Source: Bradyrhizobium sp. KBS0727
Lineage (GTDB): Bacteria; Pseudomonadota; Alphaproteobacteria; Rhizobiales; Xanthobacteraceae
Direction: 5' to 3'
Assembly: GCF_005937885.2 (NCBI RefSeq)
Contig: NZ_CP042176.1
Span: 4,893,501-4,957,500 of the forward strand
DNA length: 64,000 nt
A model generated the notes under the pieces. That model worked only from the letters and a program-made list of their open reading frames with translations. It ran no database searches and was not told the origin of the DNA. A program made the translations under genes and the position numbers. Shown here one piece after another: positions 61,795-64,000 of the stretch (its first letter is position 1; each line of letters begins with the position of its first letter).

Positions 61795-62846
61795 TTACGG
61801 AGCGCCGCTTGCTTGGCGGTTTTGCATCGTGATCGGGTCATGGCCGGCAACGAGTTTGGCGGCTTCATCGGTACGACGCTGCTGCGTAGGAACGTCAGGC
61901 ACCACGTCGTTGAGTAGGCCGAGCGACGGCGCCTCGATCAGCCGCGCGGTGGGATCAGTCCTTAGCCCGTGCCGGCCCGACCAGCGGCTATGCTTGCATC
62001 GCACTCGGGCGCAGGCGCAGGCACCGGCCACAATGGTCGACACTCGGACAGCCATTTGCGATCGGCTGAACACGAGGATATGGCAGTCGAAGCGAGCGCC
62101 ATGTCGCCATGATCCAGCGCCCATGAATCTAGGTAATGCTGCCTCCAGCTTGATCGGAATTCCACCGGGTAGGCAAAGCTGTCCTCCATGAGCCTGTCCG
62201 CATAACATGAGATCGAATCTGGCGCTCATTGCTCGATCGTAAACTTCCGGCGTGTGCGCCAACAAAATCGAAAAGGCATCTGAAGGAATTTGCGACGCGG
62301 CTTTCTCAATGTCGTCTGCCCGATAGAAATGCGGATCGTCAACGCCGGCCAGGAAAATACGTTGTCCGTCACGAACAATCGGTTCGCACTCGTTAAACAG
62401 CATGTAGATTCCCATGGCCTCCATTGAAGGGGCCATACGGATGCTGTCGTGGTTGCCGAGCACCCCATAAACTGGCCCCTTCAATTGGGCCTGCAGTTCA
62501 TTGATGATTTCTAGACTTTTTTCGAATGGACCATATGTCTTGCCGCGATAGTCACCGGTTAAAACGCAAATGTCGTAGTGAAGGCCGCCGACCAAGCTAA
62601 CCAGATGCTGCATCGCGCCTACACTTATATCGGCATGCAGATCGCTGATGTGAAGGATAGTGAAATTGTCAAATGCCGGAGGAAGATTGGCGAAAGCCAC
62701 GCTATGTTTTTTGACAACGACGTGTCAGCGTTTCGACGCGCGCGGCCATAAAATCCAGTCAGCTTCAGCGCAGTTCTGACAATCCACGGCGCTGCGTACC
62801 AGTTTTCAAGATTGAAAAAGATCAGTCCCTGTCCAAACAGCTGGGC
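61795..62846 (-). pseudogene. Decayed calcineurin-like metallophosphoesterase
   Basis: The longest frame (from 62700) has FTILHISDLHADISVGAMQH, VLTGDYRG, VYGVLGNHDSIRMAPSMEAM and LLAHTPEVYDRAM, all metal-ligand blocks. The last, normally GHTHGGQICLPGG, is GQAHGGQLCLPGG, so one metal His is Gln. Upstream, another frame continues the family N terminus, AQLFGQGLIFFNLENWYAAP and WIVRTALKLTGFYGRARRNA, separated by a frameshift near 62710. After GAGSWRHGA the C terminus no longer fits. The gene is broken at both ends, and its start is replaced by a recombinase relic. Confidence 0.75.
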
Positions 62847-62847
62847 C

Positions 62848-63327
62848 TCATGCGATTTTCAGTCGCCGCCCCTTCTCCACCAAGGCCGCGAAGATATGTA
62901 GCATGAACGGGTCACCATCCTTTCCTAGCTCGGCAACAATAAAAGGCGCCCGTTAGATCATAAGGCCAGTCACAGATGCCACGTCGCGGGAAAGCCGGTC
63001 GAGTTTAGAGACCACCAGGCAGCATTTCGAAGCTTTGGCAGCAGCCAAGGCGGCGGCTAACTGAGGCCGCCTGTCGATGGCGTCGGCTCCTTTGCCGCTT
63101 TCGTACTCGACGAACTTCGCCACGATTATCGGGGACGCGGTAAAGGCGAATTGCCGGATAAGGAAACGCTGATCTTCAATTCCGAGGCCCGATCGCTGTT
63201 GACGCTGCGCAGATAGGCAATCGCACGTCGCCACGTTCGTTCGTCGATCAGCTGTTATGGAAGAAGCCGGCCAGTGGCCGACTTTTCTTGCAGGGCTCCT
63301 TATCAACCGAAGACTTGGCACTGCCAA
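62848..63327 (-). pseudogene. Serine recombinase (resolvase) N-terminal relic 1
   Basis: Minus frame: QQRSGLGIEDQRFLIRQFAF, ESGKGADAIDRRPQLAAALA, KASKCCLVVSKLDRLSRDVA then SVTGLMI, an in-frame TAA, and RAPFIVAELGKDGDPFMLHI with FAALVEKGRRLKIA. This is a resolvase-type catalytic domain (SKLDRLSRD motif) with the stop replacing the Gln of the usual GLMAQR. The 5' end with the catalytic Ser region is degenerate. Confidence 0.82.
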
Positions 63328-63329
63328 GC

Positions 63330-63560
63330 GGAATGGCGTCGCCGCCCGGACTGGGCCATCAGGTCACCGACAAGCGTCACATTGCGTGAAAGACGGTCGA
63401 GATTGGCAACAACTACGCTACACGTCGTAGCCTTTGCGGCAGCCAGCTGAGGGCGCCGTTCCAGCGCGTCGACCCCCTGCCCCCTTCCCGGTTCCGGCCT
63501 CAACATAACCCGGCAGCTATCTTGAGAGATTCGGCGGCAGCAAAGCGCTCGATTGCAGAT
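63330..63560 (-). pseudogene. Serine recombinase relic 2
   Basis: Minus frame: PGRGQGVDALERRPQLAAAK then ATTCSVVVANLDRLSRNVTL and VGDLMAQSGRRRHSAWQCQ. Same segment of the same family as relic 1 (ESGKGADALDRRPQLAAA...SKLDRLSRD...LMAQ) but with different substitutions and its own internal deletion of about three residues. The two relics lie in tandem. Confidence 0.75.
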
Positions 63561-63796
63561 CGTTGGGCATCGATGCCAACAGCGGAGCGGTGCTGGCGCC
63601 GCGTTGAAACCCTGTTTAGCATAGTGCGCAACATGAACTCGCCGCATTGCGAAGCCCAGGACTTTGTGCAACGTGGTAACTCGTTTCGGCGGCGGTGTAC
63701 TTTTCTCAGTGGAACAGCACCGAGCCTATCGGCTCGATGCGCGCAACCCGTACTTCTTCAAACTTCCAAGGCGACCGAGACACTGCGCGGAGCATG

Positions 63797-64000
63797 ATGA
63801 AACCCTCCCTCTCCCCGCACGCAACCGACTACTACCGCCCGGACATAGATGGTCTGCGGGCGTTTGCCGTAGTTTCTGTCGTGCTGTATCACGCCTTTCC
63901 GAAGGTGGTCAGCGGCGGCTACGTCGGCGTAGACGTCTTCTTCGTCATTTCCGGTTTCCTCATCTCGAAAATCCTTTTCGCTGAGATAACCGAGCACCGC
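63797..64000 (+). CDS. Acyltransferase-3 family protein, 5' part (cut by window end)
   Basis: 68 codons from ATG 63797 (ATG 63794 also possible; GCGGAG upstream). YYRPDIDGLRAFAVVSVVLY then HAFPKVVSGGYVGVDVFFVI and SGFLISKILFAEITEHR are the opening of OafA-type membrane acyltransferases, similar to the gene at 38900. The frame is open to the window edge. Likely to acylate a surface glycan. Confidence 0.85.
   Translation, partial: MKPSLSPHATDYYRPDIDGLRAFAVVSVVLYHAFPKVVSGGYVGVDVFFVISGFLISKILFAEITEHR

Overview
The window reads as chromosome of an alphaproteobacterium of the Bradyrhizobium/Rhodopseudomonas type. The basis is the GC-rich codon use of the core genes, the Liv-type and tripartite tricarboxylate transporters, CaiB and acyl-CoA ligase genes, and an intergenic palindromic repeat of the kind common in that family. 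This is a judgement by protein resemblance; no database search was possible. Core-like blocks (about 1-9.6 kb and 53-59 kb) flank a large accessory region (about 9.9-52.5 kb) that is visibly AT-richer in places and full of gene remnants.

Region 1 (86-9640) is a branched-chain-amino-acid-type ABC transporter operon (ATPase, permease, permease, binding protein, second ATPase) with an acyl-CoA synthetase as its second gene. An AGE-family sugar epimerase and a PaaK-like ligase follow. Region 2 (9909-38703) is a surface polysaccharide locus. Apart from a short-chain dehydrogenase-like gene and an IS3 remnant at its far end, it runs on the minus strand from a winged-helix regulator and a NusG/RfaH-like antiterminator at 38 kb down to a nucleotide-sugar dehydrogenase at 11.5 kb. 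In transcription order it carries a legionaminic-acid-type block (legF, legI, legG, legH and a CBS-domain/aminotransferase fusion), a first acetamidino cassette (amidotransferase, HisF-like, HisH-like), a Wzx flippase, two Gfo/Idh/MocA oxidoreductases, a GT-B-like protein and a Wzy candidate. After these come a WbpD-like acetyltransferase, a GT4, a second acetamidino cassette (WbuX, WbuY and WbuZ types), fnlA-fnlB-fnlC for UDP-L-FucNAc, a WbuB-like transferase, a Wzz-like protein and a WbpA-like dehydrogenase. The predicted glycan contains L-FucNAc or L-FucNAm and a legionaminic acid derivative, with two independent amidino modifications. Many genes overlap by 4 bp, so this is probably one very long transcript that needs the antiterminator. 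Twin palindromes GTTCAT-N3-ATGAAC lie just upstream of the regulator.

Region 3 (38.9-52.5 kb) holds an OafA-like acyltransferase, a decayed aminotransferase, and a 799-residue metalloprotease with four nearly identical 110-residue repeats. It also has a decayed and an intact copy of a CaiB/BaiF CoA-transferase, a Nudix hydrolase, a small lipoprotein, a second Wzz-like protein, an unusual fusion of an LPG-synthase-type membrane domain with an O-antigen ligase domain, and a remnant of another O-antigen ligase. Region 4 (53-59 kb) interleaves a TctA/TctB/TctC transporter with mtnA, mtnP and a class II aldolase, the gene set of the methylthioadenosine DHAP shunt. Region 5 (59-64 kb) is a graveyard (ptsP fragment, frameshifted cold-shock gene, decayed metallophosphoesterase, two decayed serine recombinases) around an intact wecB. 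It ends in an acyltransferase gene cut by the window edge.

The most novel material is the locus combining two acetamidino cassettes, a CBS-aminotransferase fusion beside a dead cytidylyltransferase, and a dedicated regulator-antiterminator pair with its own likely operator. The LPG-synthase-TM/O-antigen-ligase fusion is next.
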